Source: Haloquadratum walsbyi J07HQW2 (lineage in GTDB: Archaea > Halobacteriota > Halobacteria > Halobacteriales > Haloferacaceae). Taken from it: a stretch of 64,000 nucleotides of DNA. The DNA lies in the NCBI RefSeq assembly GCF_000415985.1, contig NZ_KE356561.1, positions 1,671,487-1,735,486 of the forward strand. The letters are read 5' to 3'. The notes below the pieces were generated by a model, which was not told where the DNA came from, searched no databases, and saw nothing but the letters and a program-made list of their open reading frames with translations. Each line of letters begins with the position of its first letter. Within the stretch, counting starts at the first letter, position 1. Position numbers and translations under genes: made by a program. Shown in pieces: positions 46,291 to 55,754 of the stretch.

Positions 46291-46587
46291 ATGAGTGGGA
46301 ACGTCTGCTCAACGTGCGGACTCCCTAACGAGCTTTGCGTTTGTGAAGACGTCGCAAAAGATTCTCAGGAGATTAATATCCGCGTTGATGAGCGCCGCTA
46401 TGGAAAGGAAGTAACGATAATTGAGGGATTCGATCCAAAAGACGTTGATATGGACAGTCTGTCTTCAGATTTGAAATCAAAATTCGCCTGTGGTGGCACA
46501 ATTGAAGACGGCTCAATTCAACTGCAAGGCAATCATACCGGTCGTGTTGAGGATTTCCTCCGAGATAAGGGGTTTAATGTTGCGTGA
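46291..46587 (+). CDS. SUI1-family translation initiation factor aIF1
   Basis: A 98-residue SUI1 protein. [16 protein letters not shown] at the N-terminus may bind zinc (Cys-x2-Cys...Cys-x-Cys). The SUI1 fold then follows, with [38 protein letters not shown] and [10 protein letters not shown]. The factor binds the 30S subunit and polices start-codon choice. The frame begins at GTG 46282, but ATG 46291 ([10 protein letters not shown]) is the expected start. The upstream AT-rich cattataactaa lies near the position of a leaderless-type promoter. Confidence 0.94.
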   Translation: MSGNVCSTCGLPNELCVCEDVAKDSQEINIRVDERRYGKEVTIIEGFDPKDVDMDSLSSDLKSKFACGGTIEDGSIQLQGNHTGRVEDFLRDKGFNVA

Positions 46588-46770
46588 GTGAAACTTAATC
46601 CAATCTGCGCTCAGTTTGATAGTTGTCGTTAGCTTTATTTTGGTGCTATATATAGTAGTTATACCACACAAAGAACTGTGAGAAAGGTGTTTCTCGGATC
46701 ACAAATTCATACTTTTACCTTTCTGAGAAGATACCAGCCCTTGATTTCTGAAGCAAGATTCAATAGTATA

Positions 46771-47334
46771 CTAGAGGAGATCTTCTTCACTTGCAAGCAA
46801 TATGCCCTCCAGGGTGGCATCATTTGTTGGTTCGGTGCGCGCAATCTCAATCGCATCAGCAACCGGCACGGAGTGGACTGAAAGGAATTCATTATCATCA
46901 AGCGCCTGTTCAACGGGCTCGAGATCTGTTGCAAGTACGAATCCGCGCCGATGTCTGAGCACCCCTGTTGAGCACCATAGGTCTTGTAAGAGAAGTAGGT
47001 TGTTCGCGTCGAATCCTGTTTCTTCACGAAGTTCACGCTTCCCAGCGTTAGTGAATGACTCATTCGCTTCAACGACTCCTGCTGGAAGTTCCAGATGCGT
47101 TTCTCTGACCGTTGGTCGATATTGTTCAACAAATATTATTGAATCATCTGCAATTGCAACAATAACCACGGCTGTTGCAAGTTCAGCCCAATAATATTTT
47201 TTTGTACTCCCATCTGGCTGTTCAACACGATCATATCCACCGGTATACCAACCAGTCTCATACTCAGTTACAGATTCACGAACAGACCATTCTGGTACGG
47301 AAAGTGACTCATGACGGCGTCCATCTTTGCTCAT
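46771..47334 (-). CDS. NUDIX hydrolase (ADP-ribose pyrophosphatase-like)
   Basis: A 187-residue protein. The NUDIX box is intact: GVVEANESFTNAGKRELREE followed by TGF. The flanking VVIVAIADDSIIFVEQYRP and WCSTGVLRHRRGFVLATDL are like the ADP-ribose or 8-oxo nucleotide pyrophosphatase branch. The first 45 residues (EWSVRESVTEYETGWYTGGY) form the N-terminal beta sheet typical of ADPRase dimers. It hydrolyses nucleoside diphosphates linked to another moiety. Convergent with the SUI1 gene. Confidence 0.9.
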   Translation of the reverse strand: MSKDGRRHESLSVPEWSVRESVTEYETGWYTGGYDRVEQPDGSTKKYYWAELATAVVIVAIADDSIIFVEQYRPTVRETHLELPAGVVEANESFTNAGKRELREETGFDANNLLLLQDLWCSTGVLRHRRGFVLATDLEPVEQALDDNEFLSVHSVPVADAIEIARTEPTNDATLEGILLASEEDLL

Positions 47335-47423
47335 CGCGTATATATCTGAATGGTGATCGATTAATACTTGATGACGTTTTGTCTGCTGTGAGTGAGATGA
47401 TTATCTAGTTAATAAGTCGATGG

Positions 47424-47476
47424 TAAACTGCCTCGGGGTCAAGCCCCGAGGCACTCGCTCTACTCAACCTGTAGAT
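47424..47476 (-). repeat. Solo TnpB-type right-end repeat with perfect hairpin
   Basis: On the plus strand gcctcgggg (47430-47438) and ccccgaggc (47444-47452) form a 9-bp stem with loop tcaag. On the minus strand the unit ends CAGTTTACC, close to AGTTCAC of the copy at 3591, and starts with the shared ctacaggt segment. No transposase is nearby. Confidence 0.6.
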
Positions 47477-47557
47477 ACTTGATATCTTGTAGCAAGAATA
47501 AAAAATAAGATTGAATCATATCGGAGAAAGACACAGTATCGATACAAAATGATTCAG

Positions 47558-48052
47558 TTATTCTTGAATATCAGTATCAGCTGATGGCTCATCCTCGATT
47601 ACTGGTCGGTAAATCTCACCAAAACTGTGTCGACGAAGGGTGCTGACTGCAGCTGTCTGTTCATTCTGGAACGTAGCAGCAATAACATCATCACTGAAAG
47701 GTGCATGGTGCCATGCAACGCGGGCAACATTGGGACTTCCCATCTGCTCAACATTGACAGCAGGGTGTGAATCAACCCATTGTTCAAACTCATCCCGTGA
47801 GCCAACTCTTACAGCTAATTGTTCCGCGAACAGGGTCTCCCGTGCCGCCTCAAGTACCTCACTCGTGATACGGTCATTATACTCCTCGCGATCAAATCCC
47901 ATTGCGGTTGCGATCTCTCTGACGACGGTCTGTGCAGTTGATCCGAGTGAATCAAATTGATTATGAACCGTTGTTGTTGATGTCGGTGCAAGTTCACCGA
48001 GGGTGTCTAACTCGTTCGTGGCCGCCTCTGTCGTATTGTCTTCGTTCGTCAT
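47558..48052 (-). CDS. DUF5809 family haloarchaeal protein
   Basis: A 164-residue acidic protein. VVREIATAMGFDREEYNDRI, LFAEQLAVRVGSRDEFEQW and VARVAWHHAPFSDDVIAATF are the conserved-looking blocks; the pair of His in WHHAP and a C-terminal RRHSFGEIYRP are the only candidate functional residues. Function unknown. Its neighbour upstream on the same strand is the DUF5810 gene, 100 bases away, and the two families are linked in haloarchaeal genomes as I recall, so a shared role is likely. Confidence 0.78.
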   Translation of the reverse strand: MTNEDNTTEAATNELDTLGELAPTSTTTVHNQFDSLGSTAQTVVREIATAMGFDREEYNDRITSEVLEAARETLFAEQLAVRVGSRDEFEQWVDSHPAVNVEQMGSPNVARVAWHHAPFSDDVIAATFQNEQTAAVSTLRRHSFGEIYRPVIEDEPSADTDIQE

Positions 48053-48152
48053 ATTCTCAGTTTATTATATCTGTTTGTATCAGCAATCAGTATGAGTATC
48101 AGCGTTTTGACTGATATCAATCATAGCACTCATGATATGAGTAATTGAATTG

Positions 48153-48629
48153 TTATTCATCAGTATTCGCTGAGTCATCGTCTTCATTCGTTAATTGCTT
48201 TTGCGTGTCGGTGTCTTCAGCGCCGTCAGGATCCTCATCATCGGTATGGATCATCTGAGCCGTCAACTCACGTGCTTCCTTAAGTATACTGTGTGTTTCT
48301 CCATCAATCTGAGTTTCCACAGTATCACTCACTGCATCGATACTGACCTCGGAGTCTGCTGAGTCGGTATGATGGCTATGATCATGCATCTGTCGACCAC
48401 GTTGTCTGTGGACTGTGTCCTCAAACACTTGATCGTATTTGACTGAGGTAGCGAATTCAACAACAATCTCAGCTAGTTCATCGGTGCCATACGCTCCCCA
48501 ATCACCAACGTGTTCCTCAAGCCAAGACTCGTGATCGTCAGTATGAACGATTGCTGTGAATGCAAGATGATCTGCAAGATGTGCTGCATCTTGCTGTGGA
48601 GTCTCACATACAGGACAAGCATAGCCCAT
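48153..48629 (-). CDS. DUF5810 family zinc-finger-like protein
   Basis: A 158-residue protein. MGYACPVCETPQQDAAHLAD is a Cys-x2-Cys...His-type zinc site, with HLAFTAIVHTDDHESWLEEH giving further His residues. Only this N-terminal 60 residues looks conserved; the rest is acidic and Thr-rich, with an HDHSHHTD His cluster at about 75-85 and a DEDPDGAEDTDTQ tail. It is followed on the same strand by the DUF5809 gene. Function unknown; a nucleic-acid or protein-binding role is a guess from the zinc finger. Confidence 0.78.
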   Translation of the reverse strand: MGYACPVCETPQQDAAHLADHLAFTAIVHTDDHESWLEEHVGDWGAYGTDELAEIVVEFATSVKYDQVFEDTVHRQRGRQMHDHSHHTDSADSEVSIDAVSDTVETQIDGETHSILKEARELTAQMIHTDDEDPDGAEDTDTQKQLTNEDDDSANTDE

Positions 48630-48892
48630 AGATACGATATGAACTCACGACACAAGGTTGCGACGACTCATATGCTCCTCATCTAACAATAATTTCATGA
48701 ACCAAGCTGAGTGGCTCAAGACTTTCACCGATTTCTTAGATTGGCTCTGGACAATAATCGTTGAATCGCTACGACGCTTCAAAATTATATTTAATATTCT
48801 GACACAAATAATGTATCTGAATATCAATAGTTATGATACAATATCTGAAGTCCCCGGTAGGATTCCTCTACATGCGTCTATAGAGAATATAA

Positions 48893-49384
48893 TCATGAAG
48901 ATTCTAAGTCAAGAATCAAGATAAGTGCATCCTCACCGTCATCATAGTACCGTGGCACGCGACGTGAGACCTCAAATCCAACTGATTCGTATAATGACTG
49001 CGCAGACATATTTTCTGCTCGTACTTCTAATTTTATTGTCACCGCACCAGTGGCAGCGAGTTGTCTAATCGCAGTCCATAGAAGGGTTCGTCCGATGCCT
49101 TTTTGACGTGCAGATGGCGCAACAGCAAGATCCTTGATATGTCCACGGTCGCGTCCATGATTTGGCATTATATCAGCAATAATATACCCATGTATATTTG
49201 CCGTTTCGGCGGCTGTTGCGGCTAAGAATACAGGATCGTCAAGCGCAGACAGAAATGCCTGGTATGGCCACGGGTTCTCAAAGGAAGCACGTTCGATCCG
49301 GAGGATATCAAGAAGATCTGCACGCTCAACTGCACGGATATTCATATTATCAGCTTGAGAGGCAGTGTCAGCCGGATCAATCAC
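48893..49384 (-). CDS. rimI: RimI-like N-terminal acetyltransferase
   Basis: A 163-residue GNAT acetyltransferase. NIRAVERADLLDILRIERAS opens the fold, IKDLAVAPSARQKGIGRTLL holds the acetyl-CoA loop (R-x-x-G-I-G), and LEVRAENMSAQSLYESVGFE and RVPRYYDDGEDALIL match RimI/NatA catalytic subunits. It acetylates protein N-termini. A GTG at 49384 adds 13 residues before ATG 49345, and either is possible. It is convergent with nothing close and lies 69 bases from aconitase on the same strand. Confidence 0.9.
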   Translation of the reverse strand: MIDPADTASQADNMNIRAVERADLLDILRIERASFENPWPYQAFLSALDDPVFLAATAAETANIHGYIIADIMPNHGRDRGHIKDLAVAPSARQKGIGRTLLWTAIRQLAATGAVTIKLEVRAENMSAQSLYESVGFEVSRRVPRYYDDGEDALILILDLESS

Positions 49385-49453
49385 ACTACTATATTGATTC
49401 TATAGAACAAAAAACCGCCGGCTTATCGAATAAACGAGTACGTGAGTGTCGTT

Positions 49454-51430
49454 TCAGTCGTCTGCAGGTGCAGCACCACCGGTGTCGCTTTCATACTGCT
49501 GTTTCGTAAGTCGTAGTTTTCCACCTGCACTCAGAATACGGCGCTCACGTTCCGAGGCACCGAGTGTAGCAGTTGTTTCCCACTCATCGTTGACACGGAC
49601 TGTGAATTCAGTCTCACCGTTGTCAACAGCCTCAGCAACATCAGTGACAATTTCAATATCATCACCCTGATTGATTCGTTCGTACGTTTTTTCATCAATT
49701 TGTAGCGGAAGAATTCCGAAATTGAATAGATTCGCTTTGTGAATACGTGCGAACGATTGTGCAAGAACGGACTCAACGCCAAGATACTGTGGACACATTG
49801 CTGCGTGTTCGCGTGAGGAGCCCTGTCCGTAGTTCTCACCAGCAACAAGGACACCACCGTCGGCTTCAATCGCACGCTGTGCAAACGTATCATCAACACG
49901 CGAAAGGGTGAACTCAGAGAGTTTTTGAATATTTGACCGGAACTTGAGAATATCAGAGGTCGCCGGGATAATATGATCTGTCGTAATATTATCTTGCATT
50001 TTCAGTAGTGTCTCACCGGCGATATCTGGACCAAGTGGTTCACCGATTGGCGCATCACCGATGTTTGGACCCTTGATCAAGTCATCATCAATGGATTCGG
50101 TTGGCTCGATAATATCGCTTTTTGAGCCATCGTAGGAATCAGGAAGTTCCATTCCTGGCGGCTCAAGATCATCAACTTCCTCAGCGAGATCTCGTGGGTC
50201 AACAATTTCACCCTTGACTGCAGCAGCTGCGGCTACTTCTGGTGAGCACAGATATACAGAGTCATCTTCAATGCCAGAGCGCCCTTCGAAATTCCGATTG
50301 AATGTTCGAAGCGACACGGAATCAGATGCTGGAACATGACCAATACCGATACAGGCACCACATGTTGCTTCTGAGAAGTTGACACCAGCAGCCATCATTT
50401 CAGCGGTCCAGCCCTGTCGGGCAAGCAGTTCGGATGCTTGTTTTGAACCTGGCGCCACGATCATCTCAGTCCCCATATCTATTTCCCGATCTTCGACCAT
50501 CTTTGCCGCTGGAAGAATGTCACCATACCCGCCATTTGTACATGATCCGACAATAACTTGCTCAACGGACTTACCGGCAACTTCACGGACTGGCACGACG
50601 TTGTCTGGCATCGATGGTTTCGCAATAAGAGGCTCAAGCTCTGATAGGTCAAGAACGAGTTCATCAGCGTACTCGGCGTCTGTATCAGGTTCAAGCTCGA
50701 CGTATTCATCTTCACGCCCCTGTCGAGCAAGATAATCATATGTTTGATCATCCGTTGGGAAAATCGAGGAGGTTGCACCAAGCTCGGTTCCCATGTTGGC
50801 GATTGTCGTTCGCTCGGGAACAGTGAGTGTCTCGACACCAGGACCGGTGTATTCGAATACCTTCCCGACCCCACCTTTCACTGATAACCGACGAAGCATC
50901 TCAAGAACGACATCTTTAGCTGTTGCCCATTCTGGAAGTTCACCTTCGAGACGAACATTCACGACTTCTGGCATCTCGACGTAGTATGCTCCACCACCCA
51001 TGGCGACAGAGATATCAAGTCCGCCTGCTCCGATTGCAAACTGACCAAGCCCACCAGGTGTTGGCGTGTGCGAGTCAGATCCAAGCAGTGTCTTTCCAGG
51101 TGCTGCAAAGTTTTCTTTATGTACGTTGTGACAAATTCCATTCCCTGGTTGTGAGAAGTAAGCACCGTAGGTTCCCGCTGCCGAACGCAGGAAACGATGG
51201 TCATCAGTATTCTTAAAATCAAACTGATATGTTTGATGATCACAATACTGTGCGGCCAGTTCCGTTTGAATTTCATCAAGATCAAGTGCTTCAAACTGGA
51301 GCCAGACCATCGTGCCAGTCGTATCTTGCGTCAGTACCTGATCAATATCAATTCCGATTTCTTCGCCAGGCTCAAGTGTCCCTTCAACGAGGTGGTCATC
51401 AAGAATTTTTTCAGTAAGCGTTTGTCCCAT
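49454..51430 (-). CDS. acnA: Aconitate hydratase
   Basis: A 658-residue aconitase that interconverts citrate and isocitrate in the TCA cycle. The 4Fe-4S cysteines lie in VIVGSCTNGGYGD and in EATCGACIGIGH. GSDSHTPTPGGLGQFAIGAG is the N-terminal signature, and YGQGSSREHAAMCPQYLGV holds the substrate Ser and Arg of domain 4. The size and order (domains 1-3, linker near residue 475, swivel domain) are those of mitochondrial-type single-chain aconitase. ATG 51430 (MGQTLTEKILDDHLVEG) is the family start; an upstream frame runs to 51502. Confidence 0.95.
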   Translation of the reverse strand: MGQTLTEKILDDHLVEGTLEPGEEIGIDIDQVLTQDTTGTMVWLQFEALDLDEIQTELAAQYCDHQTYQFDFKNTDDHRFLRSAAGTYGAYFSQPGNGICHNVHKENFAAPGKTLLGSDSHTPTPGGLGQFAIGAGGLDISVAMGGGAYYVEMPEVVNVRLEGELPEWATAKDVVLEMLRRLSVKGGVGKVFEYTGPGVETLTVPERTTIANMGTELGATSSIFPTDDQTYDYLARQGREDEYVELEPDTDAEYADELVLDLSELEPLIAKPSMPDNVVPVREVAGKSVEQVIVGSCTNGGYGDILPAAKMVEDREIDMGTEMIVAPGSKQASELLARQGWTAEMMAAGVNFSEATCGACIGIGHVPASDSVSLRTFNRNFEGRSGIEDDSVYLCSPEVAAAAAVKGEIVDPRDLAEEVDDLEPPGMELPDSYDGSKSDIIEPTESIDDDLIKGPNIGDAPIGEPLGPDIAGETLLKMQDNITTDHIIPATSDILKFRSNIQKLSEFTLSRVDDTFAQRAIEADGGVLVAGENYGQGSSREHAAMCPQYLGVESVLAQSFARIHKANLFNFGILPLQIDEKTYERINQGDDIEIVTDVAEAVDNGETEFTVRVNDEWETTATLGASERERRILSAGGKLRLTKQQYESDTGGAAPADD

Positions 51431-51849
51431 AACGGTAACTAATCGGCGACCTATGAGTATAAATCCAATGTGTTTACCCACACAAGTGTGGCTCTTGTAC
51501 ACATATTAGGTATTAAGAAGCCGTATTACGCCAAATGTGAATAATACTGACTATGGCCAAACAGCAAGAACATACAGATATCTTTACTTCGGATGTACTG
51601 AATAATCAAGGTTTCTAACCATATCTCAACGCAGGAGGTGAATCATACAACTCAGAGTGAAGTAAATAACAATACATTATTTGTGTAGATATAATATCCT
51701 CTGTATTCGGTTTACATTTTTCTGACGTCTATGAACATATAGATGGCTTTCCGGATGGGATATATGAATCCATACTACTAAGATACTAAATATACACGTG
51801 AAAGAATGCAAAGATAGTATCTTATGTATGAGTTATTTGTAGTATCTGT
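51431..51849. other. Divergent spacer between aconitase and the dCTP deaminase/dUTPase gene
   Basis: About 420 AT-rich bases that should hold both promoters. No gene or repeat copy is seen. Confidence 0.45.
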
Positions 51850-52323
51850 ATGTTTCGTGCTGGTGAGTTCACAGCAACACATGTTACTCCAACAGACGGT
51901 GAACAGGTACAGCCAAATGGTGTTGACCTCCGTATTTCGGATATTTTCACACAGCAAACTCCTGGTCGGATTGGGACTGAGAGTAAAGATATCGGAACAC
52001 GTGAATCACTCACTGGACCAGAGGGTCTATTCAGTCTTGATCCAGGCGGCTATATCATAACATACGCCGAGCGAATTGCTGTTCCTAAAGAACATATTGG
52101 CTTTGTTTATCCGCGTTCGTCATTACTCCGGAATTCATGCATGCTTAACACTGCTGTTTGGGATGCTGGATATGAAGGTCGTGGTGAGGGGCTTCTTCAG
52201 GTTCATCACCCAGTTGAGCTTGAACACGGTGCACGAGTCGCACAATTTGTTCTCGCAGAGGCTGCGCATAGCTCGATGTACGATGGGAGTTATCAGCGCG
52301 AACGAATGAATAATACTGAGTGA
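51850..52323 (+). CDS. dCTP deaminase/dUTPase family protein
   Basis: A 157-residue protein of the trimeric Dcd-Dut superfamily. QPNGVDLRISDIF, GFVYPRSSLLRNSCMLNTAV and VWDAGYEGRGEGLLQVH form the nucleotide-binding blocks (RSSLxR and the D-x-GY-x-G loop), then VELEHGARVAQFVL. Haloarchaeal members are usually annotated as dUTP nucleotidohydrolase; the loop resembles dUTPase motif 3 more than bacterial Dcd. Either way it lowers dUTP and supplies dUMP for thymidylate synthesis. Start MFRAGEFTATHV fits the family. It lies 74 bases upstream of pan. Confidence 0.88.
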   Translation: MFRAGEFTATHVTPTDGEQVQPNGVDLRISDIFTQQTPGRIGTESKDIGTRESLTGPEGLFSLDPGGYIITYAERIAVPKEHIGFVYPRSSLLRNSCMLNTAVWDAGYEGRGEGLLQVHHPVELEHGARVAQFVLAEAAHSSMYDGSYQRERMNNTE

Positions 52324-52397
52324 CTGCTTAGGTATTATATCGACGAATGTGATGACCCAAAGGCACATGTATATGTGACCGTAAATAAAAACAACCG

Positions 52398-53630
52398 ATG
52401 TCACGGAGTCCGTCTCTCCCAGAGCGCCCGCGTCTAGATCTTGACCCCGAGATGTCAGACGCAGAACGACTTTCTGCAATCCGCAAGCATTACGAGCGAC
52501 TACTTACGGTCAATGAAGAGCTTGATGAGCGATTAACTGATGCAACTGAGACACAGTCTGAACTGCAATCAGAAGTTGATAAGCTCAACCGACGAAATGA
52601 GACACTCAAGACTTCTTCATTATACCTTGCAAGTGTTGAGGAGCTCACCGACAATGGTGAGGTCGTCATCAAACAGCATGGAAACAATCAGGAAGTACTT
52701 ACAGAACTTTCATCGCGTCTTGATGGAGATCTTGAGGCTGGTGACCGCGTCGCAATTAATGATTCGTTCGCAATTCAACAAGTGCTCGATGATGAGACCG
52801 ACGCACGAGCACAAGCAATGGAGATTGATGCCTCACCACAGGTTACTTATGGGGATATTGGTGGAATCGACGACCAGGTCCGTGAAGTTCGTGAGGCAGT
52901 TGAAGATCCACTTACCAATCCCGAACTATTCGAGGAGGTCGGCGTCGAGCCACCATCGGGCGTGTTGTTGCATGGACCTCCAGGAACCGGAAAGACAATG
53001 CTTGCAAAAGCTGTTGCCAATGAAACAGATGCGACATTCATCAAGATGGCGGGTTCAGAGCTAGTTCGAAAATTCATTGGAGAGGGATCACGCCTCGTTC
53101 GTGACCTATTTGATCTCGCTGCTGAGCGTGAACCCGCAGTCATCTTTATTGATGAGATCGACGCCGTTGCTTCGAAGCGAACAGACTCAAAGACGTCCGG
53201 AGATGCTGAGGTTCAACGAACGATGATGCAGTTACTTTCAGAGATGGACGGCTTTGATGAGCGAGGAGAGATCCGGATTATTGCAGCAACAAATCGATTT
53301 GATATGCTAGATGAGGCGATCCTTCGTCCGGGGCGTTTTGATAGACTTATTGAAGTGCCAAAGCCTGCTCACGAAGGTCGCGAAAAGATCCTTGAAATTC
53401 ACACTCGCGAAATGAATGTTGCTAATAATGTTGACTTCAGCGAGCTTGTATCGGATCTTAATGAGTACTCCGGTGCAGACCTTGCCTCACTGGCGACGGA
53501 AGCGGGAATGTTCGCCATTCGCGATGACCGCACTGAAGTGCGTCGGCGTGATTTTGATGATGCTCATGAGAAGCTTGAGGACTCAACCGAAGAGACAACA
53601 ATCCCAGGACCAACGACGTATCAGTATTGA
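52398..53630 (+). CDS. pan: Proteasome-activating nucleotidase (PAN)
   Basis: A 410-residue AAA ATPase that unfolds proteins for the 20S proteasome. Residues about 15-75 are the N-terminal coiled coil (ERLTDATETQSELQSEVDKL), followed by an OB-type domain. The AAA domain has VLLHGPPGTGKTMLAKAVAN (Walker A), AVIFIDEIDAVASKRTD (Walker B), and the second region of homology with NRFDMLDEAILRPGRFDR. The C-terminus ends T-T-Y-Q-Y: Tyr is present but not at the penultimate position expected for a strict hydrophobic-Tyr-x tail. No proteasome subunit gene is next to it. Confidence 0.95.
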   Translation: MSRSPSLPERPRLDLDPEMSDAERLSAIRKHYERLLTVNEELDERLTDATETQSELQSEVDKLNRRNETLKTSSLYLASVEELTDNGEVVIKQHGNNQEVLTELSSRLDGDLEAGDRVAINDSFAIQQVLDDETDARAQAMEIDASPQVTYGDIGGIDDQVREVREAVEDPLTNPELFEEVGVEPPSGVLLHGPPGTGKTMLAKAVANETDATFIKMAGSELVRKFIGEGSRLVRDLFDLAAEREPAVIFIDEIDAVASKRTDSKTSGDAEVQRTMMQLLSEMDGFDERGEIRIIAATNRFDMLDEAILRPGRFDRLIEVPKPAHEGREKILEIHTREMNVANNVDFSELVSDLNEYSGADLASLATEAGMFAIRDDRTEVRRRDFDDAHEKLEDSTEETTIPGPTTYQY

Positions 53631-53997
53631 TCAAAACTGAAACTGATACTGATAGGTATTCAATTATTAAATCAAGCGCACTGATTCAAACTGTCCGCTC
53701 TTGCAGAGGAGTTGGATTTGGTGCCAAATTATCGAATCGGTCGGAGGTCTATTGAAAAAATGACATTTTCTGCCGTAATTAGTATTCCATCGTTCAGTTA
53801 TGACATATATCAATAAGTGTCTATGATAACACATGTCATCATCACGGAATTATCGACACTGAATTACATGAGTCTTCTCTACACTGCGAGTTCTCAGATG
53901 GATAAGATGAGAATTCTGGATTTAAATCGATGTATATATCTCGAAAGTAATCTATAAAATCGCAATCCATTATATCTTGTATCATCGCTGTTAGTGC
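53631..53997. other. AT-rich spacer between pan and pdaD
   Basis: About 370 bases with no supportable gene, hairpin or repeat copy. Confidence 0.5.
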
Positions 53998-54474
53998 GTG
54001 AAGAATATTTTTGTTGTTCGTGGAGTTGGACATGCGTCAACAGCAATGGCATCATATGACGCTGCACTCGCTGCAGCAAATGTTCACAACTATAATTTGA
54101 CGACCATTTCTTCTGTAATCCCAGCCGAAGCGACTGTTGAGGTCGTTGAGTCTGCTCCAGACCTTGGTCCGATTGGAAATCAATTAACTGTCGTTGAAGC
54201 ACGTGTAACGACTGCTGAATCTGAGCAGGTCGCTGCAGGACTTGGGTGGACAACCGGATCTGGTCCTGGGCTGTTCTATGAAGCGACCGGGACAGATCCT
54301 GAAATTGTCCGTCAGACAGTTAGCGATGGTCTTTCGTCTGGTGCGACACTTCGCGATTGGTCAGTCGATAATCGTCAGGTGATAGTTGAAACCGCAGAGG
54401 GGCGTCCAGACACTGACAGTTACACGAGTGTTATTGTCGTTGCTGCATACGGAGAAAGTGGATCATTGTTTTGA
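53998..54474 (+). CDS. pdaD: Pyruvoyl-dependent arginine decarboxylase
   Basis: A 158-residue proenzyme. GTG 53998 starts MKNIFVVRGVGHAST. The self-cleavage site is the Ser-Ser pair in YNLTTISSVIPAEA (Ser38-Ser39), where the beta and alpha chains form and the second Ser becomes the pyruvoyl group. GPGLFYEATG carries the catalytic Glu. It decarboxylates arginine to agmatine, which feeds polyamine synthesis and, in archaea, the agmatidine modification of tRNA-Ile. Length is typical. It is 62 bases from the next gene on the same strand. Confidence 0.93.
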   Translation: MKNIFVVRGVGHASTAMASYDAALAAANVHNYNLTTISSVIPAEATVEVVESAPDLGPIGNQLTVVEARVTTAESEQVAAGLGWTTGSGPGLFYEATGTDPEIVRQTVSDGLSSGATLRDWSVDNRQVIVETAEGRPDTDSYTSVIVVAAYGESGSLF

Positions 54475-54536
54475 GACTGACTAATTTGTATCCAATGACA
54501 AACAATATATTATAATAAAGCTGATACCGATATATT

Positions 54537-55619
54537 ATGTATGACTTTGCGGTAGTCGGGGTTGGTCCAGCAGGAGCTCGATTTGCCCGTGAAGCCGCTA
54601 CTGCAGGTTACGATGTTATCGCCTTCGAGCGAGGGACAGTCGGAACACCACTTGCCTGCTCTGGACACGTGAGTACAGATATTTGGGAGTATGTGCCAGA
54701 TGAAAAAAAGGCGGAACTCAGGCAAAATGAGATCCATGGGGCTCGATTTCATGTTGGTGGTCCGCAGACTGATTCACACCCATTCTATAAACGCGAAGCG
54801 GTGTCAAATGTCATCGATCGGGTTGATCTTGACAAAACACTTTCAACAGCAGCACAAGAGTGTGGAGCTGATGTACGAGAAGAACATACCGTGACAGATA
54901 TTAATGAAAAGCATAGTGGAGTCACTCTTACCGTTTCTCATGGTGAGGGTGAAGAGAAATTCCACGCACGGATGGTTGCCGGATGCGACGGACCTATTTC
55001 TCGCGTTCGTCGGCAGTCAGGGCTTCCTGAGCCACATGAACTATTACATGGTGTCCTTGCGTTTGATTCGACGGTTGATAATGCAGACTTTGTTGATGTT
55101 CACTTGACTGCCCCACAGTTCTTTGCATGGCGGATTCCTCGAGGGAAAGCAGGGGTTGAGTATGGACTTGCGGCACCACCAAGTGAGTCAGTGCCGGAGC
55201 TTTTTGATCAGCTGACAGACACATATAATGTTAAAACAGAGCAATTCTGTTCAGGAGCAATCCCGATTGGACCACCCAATCGAATTCACACTCGTCGTGT
55301 ATTTTTAATTGGTGACGCTGCAGCACAGACGAAACCGTTCACTGGTGGTGGAATTCTATATGGAATGACAGCAGCAGACGCAGCCGCTGCAACGATTGAG
55401 CCGGATGATCCGGCGACACTCCGTGATTATGACCAAGCTTGGCGAGAAGAGTTGTCGAGTGAGATTGCGCTTGGACGGTGGATCCGACGAGCATATTCGC
55501 TTCCGCCAGTGGTTCAACAAGCTGGTCTTCGCGCACTCTCCGGTGAGATTGCTGTGCACATGGATCGACCATCATCGCTATTTTCACGAGACCAGCTTCG
55601 GGCGCTTGTCGGCAGGTAA
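54537..55619 (+). CDS. Geranylgeranyl reductase-family FAD-dependent oxidoreductase
   Basis: A 360-residue FAD enzyme. VVGVGPAGARFAREAATAG is the dinucleotide-binding loop with the acidic strand end IAFERG. TPLACSGHVST is the Cys/Gly segment typical of the geranylgeranyl reductase family. GCDGPISRVRRQSGL is the second FAD motif, and VFLIGDAAAQTKPFTGGG the GD-A third motif. Members saturate isoprenoid chains of archaeal lipids or quinones. Substrate not determined. It follows pdaD by 62 bases and may be co-transcribed. Confidence 0.92.
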   Translation: MYDFAVVGVGPAGARFAREAATAGYDVIAFERGTVGTPLACSGHVSTDIWEYVPDEKKAELRQNEIHGARFHVGGPQTDSHPFYKREAVSNVIDRVDLDKTLSTAAQECGADVREEHTVTDINEKHSGVTLTVSHGEGEEKFHARMVAGCDGPISRVRRQSGLPEPHELLHGVLAFDSTVDNADFVDVHLTAPQFFAWRIPRGKAGVEYGLAAPPSESVPELFDQLTDTYNVKTEQFCSGAIPIGPPNRIHTRRVFLIGDAAAQTKPFTGGGILYGMTAADAAAATIEPDDPATLRDYDQAWREELSSEIALGRWIRRAYSLPPVVQQAGLRALSGEIAVHMDRPSSLFSRDQLRALVGR

Positions 55620-55754
55620 ATTCTCTTAGGTTTGTAGAGTCGCATCTTGTGGTATTTATTACTAAACCGCGTGAAATGGTAGTATGCGATCACTCTAAGC
55701 ACTGAGATAACTACTGTATGAGCAACGATTTACAATTAATGCTCAATATACACA

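Noticed and set aside
48699-48924. Plus-strand frame MNQAEWLKTFTDFLDWLW...
   Set aside because: It lies between two minus-strand genes, overlaps the rimI 3' end and has an odd composition; I could not support it as a gene.
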